DNA of 64,000 bases from Parageobacillus sp. KH3-4 (lineage in GTDB: Bacteria; Bacillota; Bacilli; Bacillales; Anoxybacillaceae): NCBI RefSeq assembly GCF_022846435.1, contig NZ_AP025627.1, positions 2,452,001 through 2,516,000 on the forward strand. Reading direction: 5' to 3'. This document shows positions 18,212 to 27,458 of this stretch, piece after piece. The position numbers and the translations under genes are program-made. Position 1 is the first letter of the stretch, and the number at the start of each line of letters is the position of its first letter. The notes under the pieces are model-generated. The model had not been told where the DNA came from, made no database searches, and saw only the letters and a program-made list of their open reading frames with translations.

Positions 18212-18240
18212 TTGACGATGCCCTTACATTAGTGTATAGT
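18212..18240 (+). promoter_or_regulatory. cspD promoter
   Basis: -35 TTGACG, 17-base spacer, -10 TATAGT. It predicts a leader of about 130 bases before the cspD start, as is common for cold-shock genes whose leader folds differently in the cold. Confidence 0.85.
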
Positions 18241-18379
18241 AAAGTCATCATATAACAGAATATATTTCAGGCATTCAGCGTGTTCGTCCACCTTAGATTG
18301 CTGTGAAGTATATTCCGTTATTTGATAAAAATCTTTAAGTTAGCCTAAAGGCTAAAGGTATTAGGAGGAATTCAGTATT

Positions 18380-18580
18380 ATGCAACGCGGTAAAGTAAAA
18401 TGGTTTAACAATGAGAAAGGTTATGGTTTTATCGAAGTGGAAGGCGGTTCTGACGTATTCGTTCACTTCACAGCGATCCAAGGTGAAGGGTTCAAAACTT
18501 TAGAAGAGGGTCAAGAAGTTTCTTTCGAAATCGTGCAAGGAAACCGCGGACCACAAGCTGCTAACGTTGTAAAACTATAA
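18380..18580 (+). CDS. cspD: Cold-shock protein
   Basis: A 66-residue single cold-shock domain that binds single-stranded RNA and DNA and acts as an RNA chaperone. RNP1 KGYGFIEV (17-24) and RNP2 VFVHF (31-35) are intact. The end PQAANVVKL and the neighbours ypzA, ypeQ and ypeP match B. subtilis CspD rather than CspB or CspC. AGGAGGA lies before the ATG. A long leader and a strong terminator frame it as a single-gene unit. Confidence 0.95.
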   Translation: MQRGKVKWFNNEKGYGFIEVEGGSDVFVHFTAIQGEGFKTLEEGQEVSFEIVQGNRGPQAANVVKL

Positions 18581-18619
18581 AGCGTTCGTTGATATAAACG
18601 AAAAGAACGTAAGCGGAAC

Positions 18620-18651
18620 AAAAAGACCGGCAATGCGCCGGTCTTTTTGCT
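18620..18651 (+). terminator. cspD terminator
   Basis: Arms AAAGACCGGC and GCCGGTCTTT around a 5-base loop, followed by TTGCTTTTT. Confidence 0.93.
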
Positions 18652-18710
18652 TTTTATATGCATATTTCCTGATACTCGACAGACACTATTCGCTAGGAGG
18701 TGTTTTCTGA

Positions 18711-18971
18711 ATGGAACACGGTATTCATTCCGGTTATAACGATTTAAAACAAGTAGAAATGTTTGTCAAAACAGCAGAAAAAATGGTAGGTCAGGCGACG
18801 ATGGGCTTGGACAAAGACATGCTTGAAGGCGCCAAACAAGCGGTCGCCAACGCGCATGCCCAGCTTTCCCGCGCCCGCCGGCAAGCAACCGGCGTCGATG
18901 AAGAATTTTTATCGCATTATGAGCAGAAGCTTGCCAATGCCGAACACCAATTAAACGAGGCGTTGCGCTGA
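18711..18971 (+). CDS. ypzA: DUF2564 family protein
   Basis: An 86-residue, almost wholly helical, charged protein matching the DUF2564 family. The B. subtilis member YpzA sits beside cspD in the same order. The first half has VKTAEKMVGQATMGLD and the second a heptad-like stretch rich in Ala, Gln and Leu, suggesting a coiled coil. AGGAGGTG precedes the ATG. Function unknown. It shares a bidirectional terminator with ypeQ. Confidence 0.85.
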   Translation: MEHGIHSGYNDLKQVEMFVKTAEKMVGQATMGLDKDMLEGAKQAVANAHAQLSRARRQATGVDEEFLSHYEQKLANAEHQLNEALR

Positions 18972-18982
18972 ACAACGCGTTA

Positions 18983-19023
18983 AAAAAAGGGGCTTCCTTT
19001 CTTCTTTGCGAAGTCCCCTTTTC
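18983..19023. terminator. Bidirectional terminator between ypzA and ypeQ
   Basis: Arms AAAAGGGGCTTC and GAAGTCCCCTTTT separated by a 13-base loop, with A and T runs on either side. Confidence 0.82.
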
Positions 19024-19025
19024 AG

Positions 19026-19244
19026 CTATTTTGTCGAGCGGGAAGTCGTCGCCAGCAACATAGCTCCGTACTGCCGCATTTTCTCTCCAACCGTGCATTG
19101 GTTAATACAGAAAGATTGCGCGTACGTTTTGCCGTATTCTTTTCGAAACGTGCTCTTTAAAAAGCATCCTTCGCAATACGTTTGATGCAACTCGTTCAGT
19201 TTGTCTAATATTTCCTTTCGTTTGTTTGCCTTTTTCTCTCTCAT
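19026..19244 (-). CDS. ypeQ: Small zinc-finger protein, YpeQ family
   Basis: A 72-residue basic protein with two cysteine pairs, CEGC (24-27) and CINQC (46-50), a likely zinc knuckle. The lysine/arginine-rich N-terminus (MREKKANKRKE) suggests nucleic-acid contact. It matches the YpeQ/DUF2602 family and lies next to the RNase H-like gene as in B. subtilis. It starts 7 bases after ypeP ends, so the pair is an operon. Function unproven. Confidence 0.87.
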   Translation of the reverse strand: MREKKANKRKEILDKLNELHQTYCEGCFLKSTFRKEYGKTYAQSFCINQCTVGEKMRQYGAMLLATTSRSTK

Positions 19245-19251
19245 TTCATGC

Positions 19252-19917
19252 CTACCCTTCCTCCGTAAGTTCCATCATGCTGGTAATCGTTTGGCCTTCC
19301 AGCGCTTGACGAGCGAGCTGGTCAGCCTCTTTATTTTGTTTGCGTGAAATCGGCTCATAAATTGGCTGAATTCCCAGTTCGTTGATTTTTTCTTCAATGC
19401 GGTCCAACCATGCGTTATAGTCATCTTCCAAACATGGCCAATCACCGGCTAGCTGCTTCAGCACAACGTGCGAATCGCCGCGGAAAATAACAGGCAAATG
19501 ATGGACGCCGAGTTCCTCAAGCGTTTGCATTAAAAACCAGAACGCGGCGTATTCCGCTTCGTTATTCGACTTTAGCGCATCAAGCTGGCGGTTGGCGCGA
19601 AATCGATATTGTTCGTTGTTTTGTTTATAGTAAATCACCACTCCGACTCCGGCCTGCGACGTGTCGTTGTCAAAACCGCCATCAAAATAAGCAATGACAT
19701 CATGCGGTTCTGTTTCTATTTCTTTTAGTAGCTTGTTTAATTCTTTTTTCGACCATGCAACATTATTGACGTCAATAAAACACAGTTTTTTGACGCGGCC
19801 CGTTTTTTCAAAATCTTCTGCTAATCGGAGAGCTTCATCAGCAGGTAAAAAATCGGAGGTAAGCACTACCTCGCCTTTTTTCGGCGTAATATACGTCCAC
19901 TCGATCATGACGTCCAA
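19252..19917 (-). CDS. ypeP: RNase H-like domain protein
   Basis: A 221-residue protein with an RNase H fold from about residue 75 onward. The four catalytic acidic positions are present: D in YFDGGF, E in NNEAEYAAF, D in FRGDSHVV and D in NKEADQLA. It is likely to cut RNA in RNA-DNA hybrids, although B. subtilis YpeP (RnhP-like group) has had weak or debated activity. An N-terminal extension of about 70 residues precedes the fold. The TTG at 19917 lies 7 bases after AAGGGTGA, better placed than the ATG at 19908. Confidence 0.88.
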   Translation of the reverse strand: MDVMIEWTYITPKKGEVVLTSDFLPADEALRLAEDFEKTGRVKKLCFIDVNNVAWSKKELNKLLKEIETEPHDVIAYFDGGFDNDTSQAGVGVVIYYKQNNEQYRFRANRQLDALKSNNEAEYAAFWFLMQTLEELGVHHLPVIFRGDSHVVLKQLAGDWPCLEDDYNAWLDRIEEKINELGIQPIYEPISRKQNKEADQLARQALEGQTITSMMELTEEG

Positions 19918-20260
19918 GCCATCGTCACCCTTCCGTAATCAATTCCGTGTACAATCTATACTTTCATTTTTATTATACAATATAGTGAAAAAAACATGTG
20001 AAGCAACGATTTTTGATTAATTTTTGAAAGTTATGTAAAAACCACAAAAATCAATTCGTTTTTCGATGATCCAAGAAGTACTGGGCAGCGATCTTTTTTC
20101 TTTATTATTATGCAGATTTTCCTGCTGTATCAATGTTTTTTGTACGTGTCTTCCACCGCCCATTTTTGTAAAAAAGTATGTCCTTTTTCGGCAAATTATG
20201 GTACACTACCGTTCGATTGCATGGAAAATAAAGAATAGTGAAGCAAACGGGGGGATTGGC

Positions 20261-21190
20261 TTGAAAAAAAGATTGGTAGCTGACGCCAGCCTTCTTGCCG
20301 TCACGTTCGTCTGGGGAACAACATTCGTTGTTGTGCAAAACGCGCTCGCTTTTCTTGAGCCGCTTTCTTTTAATGCGGTTCGTTTTAGTCTAGCAGGATT
20401 GTTTTTACTTGCATGGCTGGTTATTTTCCACCGCTCTCTTTTTCGCCATTATACATTGCCGCTTATCCGCGCCGGTATATGGATGGGGCTTTGGTTATTT
20501 AGCGGCTATGCGTTGCAAACGATCGGCTTGCTGTATACGACCTCGTCAAAAGCAGGATTTATCACTGGGCTCAGCGTCGTACTCGTGCCGTTATTTTCTT
20601 TTCTTTTTCTTAAACAAAAGCCATCGGTCAATGCCATCATTGGTGCGGTGACGGCAGCAGCCGGCCTCTATTTTTTAACGATTGGCGACAGCAAGTGGAC
20701 ATTCAACCGTGGAGATGTACTTGTCTTTTTTTGCGCGATTTCGTTTGCGATGCACATTATTGTGACGGGAAAATATTCGGCACACTATTCGTCCGTGTTA
20801 TTGACAATGACGCAAATTTTCACCGTGGCGGCGATGTGTACGATTTTCGCGTTTCTTTTTGAAGACGAAACACAAATATGGAATGCGGCAATTTTGCAAA
20901 AGCGAGAAGTATGGACGGCGCTTCTCATTACGTCATTGCTTGCGACAACGGCGGCGTTTTTCATTCAAACAAACTTTCAAAAATATACGACGGCCACTCG
21001 TGTCGCCCTTATTTTTGCGATGGAACCGGTATTTGCGGCGATTACCGCGTACATATGGGCGGGAGAACGGCTAACGGCTTCTGCGCTCATCGGCTGCATC
21101 GGCATTTTGTTCGGAATGATTTTCGCGGAACTTCCCGCTGCGTTCATATTCAAAAAATGGTGGCGCGCGAAACGGCGTGTAATGCACTAA
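20261..21190 (+). CDS. EamA/DMT-family transporter
   Basis: A 309-residue drug/metabolite exporter with ten membrane helices in two EamA repeats. The first begins VTFVWGTTFVVVQNAL and the second has FAMHIIVTGKYS, with the conserved EPVFAAITAYIWAGE near the end of the second. Substrate unknown. The open frame begins at 20066, but the first 65 codons are poorly membrane-like and lack a ribosome site. GGGGGG lies properly before the TTG at 20261. It is an isolated gene before sspL. Confidence 0.88.
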   Translation: MKKRLVADASLLAVTFVWGTTFVVVQNALAFLEPLSFNAVRFSLAGLFLLAWLVIFHRSLFRHYTLPLIRAGIWMGLWLFSGYALQTIGLLYTTSSKAGFITGLSVVLVPLFSFLFLKQKPSVNAIIGAVTAAAGLYFLTIGDSKWTFNRGDVLVFFCAISFAMHIIVTGKYSAHYSSVLLTMTQIFTVAAMCTIFAFLFEDETQIWNAAILQKREVWTALLITSLLATTAAFFIQTNFQKYTTATRVALIFAMEPVFAAITAYIWAGERLTASALIGCIGILFGMIFAELPAAFIFKKWWRAKRRVMH

Positions 21191-21281
21191 ATTTTTGCAA
21201 TATTTGAATTAGGGACGCTTTTTGGTGTCTTTTTATATTTTGCGCGATAACGGAAACACTATATTCGGAGGTGAGAGCGCG

Positions 21282-21419
21282 ATGGCGAAGGATGGCGGCA
21301 AAAATCGCGGGACAAAAGCCCCTGGCGTCAATCCACAAGGATTCGGTCAAGATGCGTCATTCACCCCGGATCCGAAAAGCAAACTAGAAAATGCGGCAAA
21401 AAAAGCGAATACAAAATAA
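21282..21419 (+). CDS. sspL: Small acid-soluble spore protein SspL
   Basis: A 45-residue basic peptide resembling SspL: GVNPQGFGQD then DPKSKLENAAKKANTK at the end, against the SspL pattern GVTPQG...DPKTELEERAKKSNTK. It is made in the forespore in relatives. GGAGGTGA precedes the ATG at 21282; the frame is open earlier without a ribosome site. It shares a terminator with convergent citB. Confidence 0.82.
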   Translation: MAKDGGKNRGTKAPGVNPQGFGQDASFTPDPKSKLENAAKKANTK

Positions 21420-21421
21420 TA

Positions 21422-21456
21422 AAGCAGGCTCTTGCTTCCCAAGAGCCTGCTTCGTT
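21422..21456. terminator. Bidirectional terminator, sspL/citB
   Basis: Perfect arms AAGCAGGCTCTTG and CAAGAGCCTGCTT with a short loop. Confidence 0.93.
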
Positions 21457-21465
21457 ATGTTCCGA

Positions 21466-24186
21466 TTATTTTTTCGCTTTTGCGAGCTTTTCGCGCAACA
21501 CCATTGGCAAAATTCCGCCATGGCGATAGTAGTCGATTTCAACTTCGCTGTCGAAGCGGACGATGACTTCAAATTCTTTTTTCTCGCCCGTATCTGGATT
21601 TGTCGCTGTCACTTTGACAAGGTCGCGCGGTTTGACGTTCTCGTCAATATGCACTTCAAACACTTCCTTGCCGGTTAAACCAAGCGTTTCTGCGTTTTCC
21701 CCTTCTTTAAATTGCAGCGGCAATACGCCCATTAGCACAAGGTTTGAACGGTGAATGCGCTCAAAGCTTTCCGCGATAACCGTCTTAATACCAAGCAAGA
21801 ACGTTCCTTTTGCCGCCCAGTCGCGGGAGCTGCCCATTCCGTAATCTTTGCCGGCAATAACAACAAGCCCCGTGCCGTCTTGTTTGTATTTCATGCACGC
21901 ATCGTAGATTGTCGTGACTTCTCCTGTCGGCCAGTAAGTCGTATAGCCGCCTTCTGTGCCAGGGGCGATTTGATTGCGAATGCGAATGTTCGCAAACGTG
22001 CCGCGCATCATCACTTCATGGTTGCCACGGCGAGACCCGTAAGAGTTGAAATCTTTCGGCTCGACGCCTTTCGAGATGAGATATTGACCGGCTGGCGTGT
22101 TTTTGCCGATCGCTCCGGCTGGCGAAATATGGTCAGTTGTGACAGAATCGCCGAATTTGCCAATGACGCGCAAACCTTTAAGCGGCTCGACTTTGCGCAC
22201 GTCTGGCGACAATCCTTCAAAGAACGGCGGATTTTGGATGTATGTCGAGTTTTCATCCCATTGATAAAGCGGTTCATCCGTCGTTTCAATTGCATTCCAG
22301 CGCGGATTTCCGTCGAACACGCGCTCATATTCTTTGCGGAACAATTCTGGGTCAACCGCTTGTTTAACGACTTCTTTGACCTCTTCCATCGACGGCCAAA
22401 TATCGCTGAAGTATACATCATTGCCGTCTTTATCCTTGCCGATCGGATCGTTTAACAAGTCAATGTCAACCGTACCTGCAAGCGCATAAGCGACGACAAG
22501 CGGAGGCGACGCCAAGTAGTTGCCTTTTACTAACGGATGGATCCGACCTTCAAAGTTACGGTTTCCGGAAAGCACGCTTGTCACAAGCAAGTCGTTTTCT
22601 GCAATCGCTTTTTCCAGCTCTGGTGCAAGTGGCCCAGAGTTACCGATACATGTCGTACAACCGTAGCCGACGATGTTAAAGCCGAGTTTTTCAAGATATG
22701 GAAGCAATCCGGAATCCCGCAAATAACCAGTTACGACTTTCGAACCCGGCGCGAGCGATGTTTTTACATATTTCGGAACTTGCAATCCTTTTTCTATCGC
22801 TTTTTTCGCCAATAAGCCAGCTGCGATCAATACATACGGGTTCGAAGTGTTCGTACAGCTTGTAATCGCGGCGATGACAACGGCGCCTGTTTTCATTTTG
22901 ACTTCTTCGCCGTTTAACGTTACGGTAATTTCTTTATTAAGATCCGCTTCCGTTAAGCCGAAGCCTTGGTTTCCTTGCGGTGCTTTTACCGCTTCACGGA
23001 ACGATTGTTTCATTTTCGAAAGCGGAATTAAGTCTTGCGGGCGTTTTGGTCCGGACAGGTTAGTTTCAATTTCGGATAAGTTAATTTCGACTACATCCGT
23101 AAACACTGGCTCTGGCGCATCCGGAGTGTAGAATAAGCCGTTTGCTTTGCAGTAGGCTTCTACCACTTGAACATGATGTTCATCGCGGCCGGTTAAGCGC
23201 AAATAGTCAAGCGCTTCCGCATCCACCGGGAAGAAGCCGCATGTCGCACCGTATTCCGGCGCCATGTTCGCAATCGTTGCGCGGTCCGCAAGCGGCAATG
23301 TCGCTACGCCCGGCCCGAAGAACTCGACGAATTTACCGATAACTCCTTTTTTACGAAGCACTTGCGTTACTTTTAAAGCAAGGTCCGTCGCCGTTGTACC
23401 ATTTGGCAGTTTTCCGGTTAAACGAACACCGATCACTTCCGGCACTGGGAAGTAGGAAGGTTGTCCAAGCATGCCAGCTTCTGCTTCAATTCCGCCGACT
23501 CCCCAGCCGAGAACACCAAGGCCGTTAATCATTGTCGTATGGGAGTCCGTGCCAACTAAAGTGTCTGGAAACGCTTCGTATTCGCCGTTTTCCCCTTCGA
23601 CCGTATGAACGACATTCGCCAAATATTCTAAGTTTACCTGGTGAACAATTCCGGTTGCCGGCGGAACAGCGCGATAATTGTTAAACGCTTTCTGCGCCCA
23701 TTTTAAAAATTTGTAGCGCTCCGCGTTGCGCTGAAACTCTAAATTCATGTTGTATTCTAGCGCATCGTCTGTTCCGGCTCTATCGACTTGTACAGAGTGG
23801 TCGATAACAAGATCAACCGGAATTTCTGGATTGATTTCATATGGATCTCCACCCATGTCCGCCATCGCTTTGCGCATCGATGCCAAGTCAACGACAGCTG
23901 GTACGCCAGTGAAGTCTTGTAAAATAACACGCGACGGCTTAAACGGAACATCGATGTCTTTTATCTCCGGCGTTCCCCATTTGGCAAGGTTTTCGACATG
24001 CTCTTTTGTGATGACGCGCCCGTCTACTTGCCGAAGTACCGATTCTAGCAATATTTTAATCGAGTACGGTAAACGGGAGATGTTGCCGATCCCTGCTTCT
24101 TCAAGCGCTTGCAAACGGTAATAGTTGTATTTTTTACCGTTTACTTCAAATGAAGAGCGGGCGTTGAAAACGTCTTGTTTTGCCAT
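21466..24186 (-). CDS. citB: Aconitate hydratase
   Basis: A 906-residue monomeric aconitase (AcnA/IRP1 type) converting citrate to isocitrate through a [4Fe-4S] cluster. Cluster cysteines are visible in [10 protein letters not shown] (about 440) and [10 protein letters not shown] (about 505). The swivel-domain active-site serine lies in [10 protein letters not shown]. The ATG at 24186 follows GAGGGGGT, so the longer frame to 24231 is rejected. In B. subtilis this enzyme also binds RNA when iron is low. It sits among spore genes as in B. subtilis, with sspO divergent. Confidence 0.97.
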   Translation of the reverse strand: MAKQDVFNARSSFEVNGKKYNYYRLQALEEAGIGNISRLPYSIKILLESVLRQVDGRVITKEHVENLAKWGTPEIKDIDVPFKPSRVILQDFTGVPAVVDLASMRKAMADMGGDPYEINPEIPVDLVIDHSVQVDRAGTDDALEYNMNLEFQRNAERYKFLKWAQKAFNNYRAVPPATGIVHQVNLEYLANVVHTVEGENGEYEAFPDTLVGTDSHTTMINGLGVLGWGVGGIEAEAGMLGQPSYFPVPEVIGVRLTGKLPNGTTATDLALKVTQVLRKKGVIGKFVEFFGPGVATLPLADRATIANMAPEYGATCGFFPVDAEALDYLRLTGRDEHHVQVVEAYCKANGLFYTPDAPEPVFTDVVEINLSEIETNLSGPKRPQDLIPLSKMKQSFREAVKAPQGNQGFGLTEADLNKEITVTLNGEEVKMKTGAVVIAAITSCTNTSNPYVLIAAGLLAKKAIEKGLQVPKYVKTSLAPGSKVVTGYLRDSGLLPYLEKLGFNIVGYGCTTCIGNSGPLAPELEKAIAENDLLVTSVLSGNRNFEGRIHPLVKGNYLASPPLVVAYALAGTVDIDLLNDPIGKDKDGNDVYFSDIWPSMEEVKEVVKQAVDPELFRKEYERVFDGNPRWNAIETTDEPLYQWDENSTYIQNPPFFEGLSPDVRKVEPLKGLRVIGKFGDSVTTDHISPAGAIGKNTPAGQYLISKGVEPKDFNSYGSRRGNHEVMMRGTFANIRIRNQIAPGTEGGYTTYWPTGEVTTIYDACMKYKQDGTGLVVIAGKDYGMGSSRDWAAKGTFLLGIKTVIAESFERIHRSNLVLMGVLPLQFKEGENAETLGLTGKEVFEVHIDENVKPRDLVKVTATNPDTGEKKEFEVIVRFDSEVEIDYYRHGGILPMVLREKLAKAKK

Positions 24187-24405
24187 ATGTATTACCCCCT
24201 CATTACATACTATACTATTTTTTCGCAACAAAGTCGAAAAAATAGCACGAATTCTCCCAACACCCGTAAAATTTGGTACGTTTTTATCTTATTATAAGGA
24301 AGATAAGTTGTAAATAGAATTTCGAAGGTTTCGTCATATTATCCCTTTTTCTAAAGGAGCATAAAGTCATCTTTCAGCCGCAAACTAGTACCGGAGGTGA
24401 AAATA

Positions 24406-24555
24406 ATGGGCAAACGAAAAGCCAATCACGTCATTCCCGGCATGAACGCGGCGAGCGCACAAGGAATGGGAGCCGGCTACAACGAAGAATTTTCCAACGA
24501 GCCATTGACAGAAGCACAGCGCCAAAACAATAAAAAAAGAAAAAAGAACCAATAG
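24406..24555 (+). CDS. sspO: Small acid-soluble spore protein SspO
   Basis: A 49-residue peptide, too short for most ORF calls. [14 protein letters not shown] at the start, QGMGAGY in the middle and [16 protein letters not shown] at the end match SspO (CotK) almost residue for residue. CCGGAGGTGA precedes the ATG. It is divergent from citB, as in B. subtilis. Forespore sigma-G control is expected. Confidence 0.95.
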   Translation: MGKRKANHVIPGMNAASAQGMGAGYNEEFSNEPLTEAQRQNNKKRKKNQ

Positions 24556-24582
24556 CCTTGCATTTTTTTTCATCGCAAGCAA

Positions 24583-24613
24583 AAGGGAATGCCGGATGAT
24601 GACATTCCCTTTA
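24583..24613. terminator. Terminator between sspO and a convergent gene
   Basis: Arms AAAGGGAATG and CATTCCCTTT around a short loop. It separates sspO from sspP, which form one operon in B. subtilis. Confidence 0.85.
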
Positions 24614-24874
24614 TGATTGTATTTCATTCACTTCATCGACAATCGCTTGCAAGTCGTTGCGAAACTTCTCGAGCTGCATCCGTTGTTTTTCCGAGGCGAC
24701 TTCCATCGCGTTGCTAATTTGTGCAAACGCTTCGTTCACCTCTTGCTTTAAATGGCTTAATTGATGTCCGTAATCGGCTTGGTCGCGCACCAAATGATCG
24801 TGCCATTCTTTTGCTTCCATCGTTGCCTTTTGCGCCGCTTGAAACGCTTCTTGTTTCGTTTTATGATAAGCCAT
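24611..24874 (-). CDS. Hypothetical helical protein (87 residues)
   Basis: Not recognised. The protein is almost entirely amphipathic helix, rich in Gln, Glu, Ala and Lys (YHKTKQEAFQAAQKATMEAK), so a coiled coil is likely. No signal or membrane segment. AAGGAGGAAGG precedes the ATG at 24874; the frame extends to 24898 without support. It lies between sspO and sspP on the opposite strand, an arrangement that splits the usual sspO-sspP operon. Confidence 0.75.
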   Translation of the reverse strand: MAYHKTKQEAFQAAQKATMEAKEWHDHLVRDQADYGHQLSHLKQEVNEAFAQISNAMEVASEKQRMQLEKFRNDLQAIVDEVNEIQS

Positions 24875-24999
24875 ATGATTGCCTTCCTCCTTCGTCAATG
24901 GCAGTTATTCATTACTTATCGTTTCAAACATGGTCTGAATTATACCGCGAATAATTAAGGAAGATGCCGGCATGCTAATAACAAAAGGAGGGAAGGGGC

Positions 25000-25146
25000 A
25001 TGGCCAATAAAAACACAAGTACAGACATGCGCAAAAACGCGGCAAAAGGCGACAACCCGGGACAGCCGGAACCGCTAAGCGGGTCCAAAAAAGTAAAAAA
25101 CCGCAATCACACGCGGCAAAAACATCATTCCAGCCACGATATGTAA
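25000..25146 (+). CDS. sspP: Small acid-soluble spore protein SspP
   Basis: A 48-residue peptide. [14 protein letters not shown] at the start, [20 protein letters not shown] in the middle and [11 protein letters not shown] at the end match SspP (CotL) closely. AAGGAGGGAAGG precedes the ATG. cotM follows about 100 bases downstream on the same strand. Confidence 0.96.
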   Translation: MANKNTSTDMRKNAAKGDNPGQPEPLSGSKKVKNRNHTRQKHHSSHDM

Positions 25147-25242
25147 TAAAGATGATTTTCCGCTCCCGCCGCGAACCTTTTCCGTGTTCATTCATACAAT
25201 AAACAACGGCAAGATTATTTCGAAATGCGGGGGAGCATTTTC

Positions 25243-25626
25243 TTGGAAAACGGGAAAAAAACTGAGCAAAATGAGTTGCATAAATGGCTTGATTTGTTAT
25301 GCGGCGAATCGTTTACATGCGAATTAGATGAGAAGACATTTCGCATTGACGTTTTTGAAACGGACGCTCATTACATTATAGAAGCGGAACTTCCTAGCTG
25401 TCTAAAAGAACAACTAACCGTTATGTGTGAAACAAACGCGATCATAATCCAAATTCATAAAGAAAAAGCACTTTGTAAACAGCGAACTATTCCTCTGCCG
25501 TTTCCGCTTCAACATAAACAAATTTGCGCCTATTTTTCCGCTCCAACTCTAGAAATCCATATAAGTAAAGACGAAAGTGCAAACGATACAAACCGGTACG
25601 CGATCATGATAAACGAGAGAAACTAA
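25243..25626 (+). CDS. cotM: Spore coat protein CotM, Hsp20/alpha-crystallin family
   Basis: A 127-residue protein with an alpha-crystallin-like core (YIIEAELPSCLKEQLTV, then IPLPFPL in place of the usual R-x-F-x-LP). Position next to sspP and sspO matches B. subtilis cotM, an outer-coat protein made in the mother cell. The TTG at 25243 is preferred because GGGGGAG lies about 7 bases before it; the ATG at 25225 has none. Sequence is divergent, so the name leans partly on position. Confidence 0.78.
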   Translation: MENGKKTEQNELHKWLDLLCGESFTCELDEKTFRIDVFETDAHYIIEAELPSCLKEQLTVMCETNAIIIQIHKEKALCKQRTIPLPFPLQHKQICAYFSAPTLEIHISKDESANDTNRYAIMINERN

Positions 25627-25768
25627 TAACTGGAAATGAACAGATTTTTCATTCATACAGGCACTCGTTTTTTGCTAAACATCGATGGACAAGCTCTTGC
25701 TGTTGACTTTGTACCATAATTGTTTGCATTGACAAATTTTATCCCGATTCCCAAGCCGAACCGCCTTT

Positions 25769-25954
25769 TCATGAAAAAACGGAAATAAGGTATTGCCGTT
25801 TCTCCACAGTTCGTTCATGTAACGGAGGCAAATCAATATTCAGCGGAATCGATTTTGCGTCAGTTGCAATGCATCCATCCGCTAGTTGTTGGGCACTTAT
25901 CCATTTTTCTCTTTTCCCTCCATTAGACTTTTCATGTTTTGCTACTCTCTTCAT
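25769..25954 (-). CDS. Possible small hypothetical protein (61 residues)
   Basis: Not recognised. A basic N-terminus (MKRVAKHEKSNGGKREKW) followed by a polar segment. A weak GGGATGTGAG lies before the ATG. Between cotM and the hydrolase gene no other candidate is seen. It could be chance. Confidence 0.35.
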   Translation of the reverse strand: MKRVAKHEKSNGGKREKWISAQQLADGCIATDAKSIPLNIDLPPLHERTVEKRQYLISVFS

Positions 25955-25984
25955 TTCTCACATCCCCTACTATCCTATACAAAA

Positions 25985-26022
25985 AACGAGAATCTCCACG
26001 GTTGTGGAGATTCTCGTTTATT
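25985..26022 (-). terminator. Terminator of the cell-wall hydrolase gene
   Basis: Perfect arms AACGAGAATCTCCAC and GTGGAGATTCTCGTT with a 5-base loop, ending on the minus strand in TTTTTTG. Confidence 0.93.
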
Positions 26023-26686
26023 TCGCAAATACATGATTCCCAATCCGAATCGTTACCGGTCTTGATAGCATCCATTTATCTTTTGTGATTTTTGGATTAT
26101 AAAAGTAGAGCGAACCGCGGCGGTCGTTCGGGAATAGCGATAGTGCTTTATCTACCGCAGCATAATCTTGTTTCGTCGGCTGAATGCGCGTTAGTTTTCC
26201 CGTTTTTACAGGAACAAATGCATAGCCTGATCTTGTTTTTTGATAAATGACGCCTTTAATCGTTTTTGGAAAAGCGGGATGTTTCACGCGATTTAAAATA
26301 ACGAGCGCCACTTCCACTTTTCCGGCAAACGGCTCGCTGAAGCCGGTTTCCGCATGGACAAGCTGCGCCATTAATTTTCGTTCTTCAGCGCTAATCGAAA
26401 TCGTCCGTTTTTGGGAAGAAGAGCTTGCTTTCGGTTTTGCGCTGGAAGCTGCGGCAAGTAGCGGCACTTTAATGGTTTCACCAGCAACAAGAACATCACT
26501 TTTTCGACGATTTAATGATTTTAGCGCAGAAATGGTTGTTTTATATGTTTTAGCAAGTTTGTAAAGCGTATCGCCTTTCTTCACCTTATAGTATGTATAC
26601 GTTGTTGCGGCATTTGTCGAATAGGAGGAAAATCCGCCAACCATACAGCAGACTACTGCAAGTGTCGCAAACGTTTTTCTAATCAT
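26018..26686 (-). CDS. LysM-containing cell-wall hydrolase, SleB/CwlJ family
   Basis: A 222-residue exported protein. A signal peptide (IRKTFATLAVVCCMVGGF) is followed by one LysM peptidoglycan-binding repeat (YYKVKKGDTLYKLAKTYKT). A Ser/Lys-rich linker then leads to a C-terminal hydrolase domain with LMAQLVHAETGFSEPFAGKV, where the glutamate after HA is the expected catalytic acid. Relatives cut spore cortex or vegetative wall. The ATG at 26686 follows GAGGTGG; an earlier ATG at 26761 would spoil the signal peptide. Confidence 0.9.
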   Translation of the reverse strand: MIRKTFATLAVVCCMVGGFSSYSTNAATTYTYYKVKKGDTLYKLAKTYKTTISALKSLNRRKSDVLVAGETIKVPLLAAASSAKPKASSSSQKRTISISAEERKLMAQLVHAETGFSEPFAGKVEVALVILNRVKHPAFPKTIKGVIYQKTRSGYAFVPVKTGKLTRIQPTKQDYAAVDKALSLFPNDRRGSLYFYNPKITKDKWMLSRPVTIRIGNHVFAK

Positions 26687-26941
26687 CGCAACCACCTCAA
26701 CGTTGCTTTTTCGTTTGTCGTTTGCCTTTAATAGAGTAGCATGTTTATAGATAGATATCACTGGTCACCATTTCCATTTTATTGTGGCGACTGCTGTTGA
26801 ACCATTGGTGTACCAGGGATTGCAACGCTTCTTTACATTTACTTTACATTTTCGTAACAACGCGATAAAAATACGCTTATCTTGCCAAAAACCGCTTTTT
26901 TCGCAATAATGATTGATAGATTGTAATTCGTTGAGGTGGGA

Positions 26942-27379
26942 ATGATGCTGACAGGTTGGTTTCTTTGGTTTATATTGTTTTGGACTGTGTTTTTGCTTGT
27001 CATTATGTCGATCGGCGGTTTTTTTATGTTCCGCAAATTTTTAAAACGGCTGCCAAAAGAAGACGGGAAATCGGAATTAGACTGGCAAGAATATTACATT
27101 GAGCAGACGCGGCATTTATGGGGCGAGGAAGAAAAAGCGCTTTTAGAAGAATTAGTAAAGCCGGTTCCGGAATTGTTTCGCGACGTCGCCCGCCAAAAAA
27201 TCGCTGGAAAAATCGGGGAACTCGCGCTTCAAGAAAACGCTTCGCGAATTACAAGAGATTTAATTATTCGCGGCTACATTATGGCAACGCCAAAACGCGA
27301 CCATAAATTTTTAATCAAGACATTGAAGGAAAAACAAATTAATATTACTCCTTATGAACATTTGCTGCAGAACAAATAA
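26942..27379 (+). CDS. yneK: DUF2621 family membrane protein
   Basis: A 145-residue protein with one N-terminal membrane helix (residues 3-27) and a charged cytoplasmic domain containing WQEYYIEQTRHLWGEEEK. It matches DUF2621, whose B. subtilis member YneK lies in the same place between cotM and ccdC (yneJ). Function unknown. ATG at 26942 follows GAGGTGG; the next codon is also ATG and better spaced. Confidence 0.85.
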   Translation: MMLTGWFLWFILFWTVFLLVIMSIGGFFMFRKFLKRLPKEDGKSELDWQEYYIEQTRHLWGEEEKALLEELVKPVPELFRDVARQKIAGKIGELALQENASRITRDLIIRGYIMATPKRDHKFLIKTLKEKQINITPYEHLLQNK

Positions 27380-27424
27380 GTTAGATAACCTCATCTTCTC
27401 GTCCATATAAGCTCAAGGGCAAAG

Positions 27425-27458
27425 AAAAAAAGCGGGAAACGCATTCCCGCTTTTTCCA
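27425..27458. terminator. Bidirectional terminator, yneK/ccdC
   Basis: Arms AAAAAGCGGGAA and TTCCCGCTTTTT around a short loop. Confidence 0.92.

Noticed and set aside
20066-20260. N-terminal extension of the EamA transporter
   Set aside because: No ribosome site at the early start, and the extra 65 residues do not fit the family; the TTG at 20261 does.
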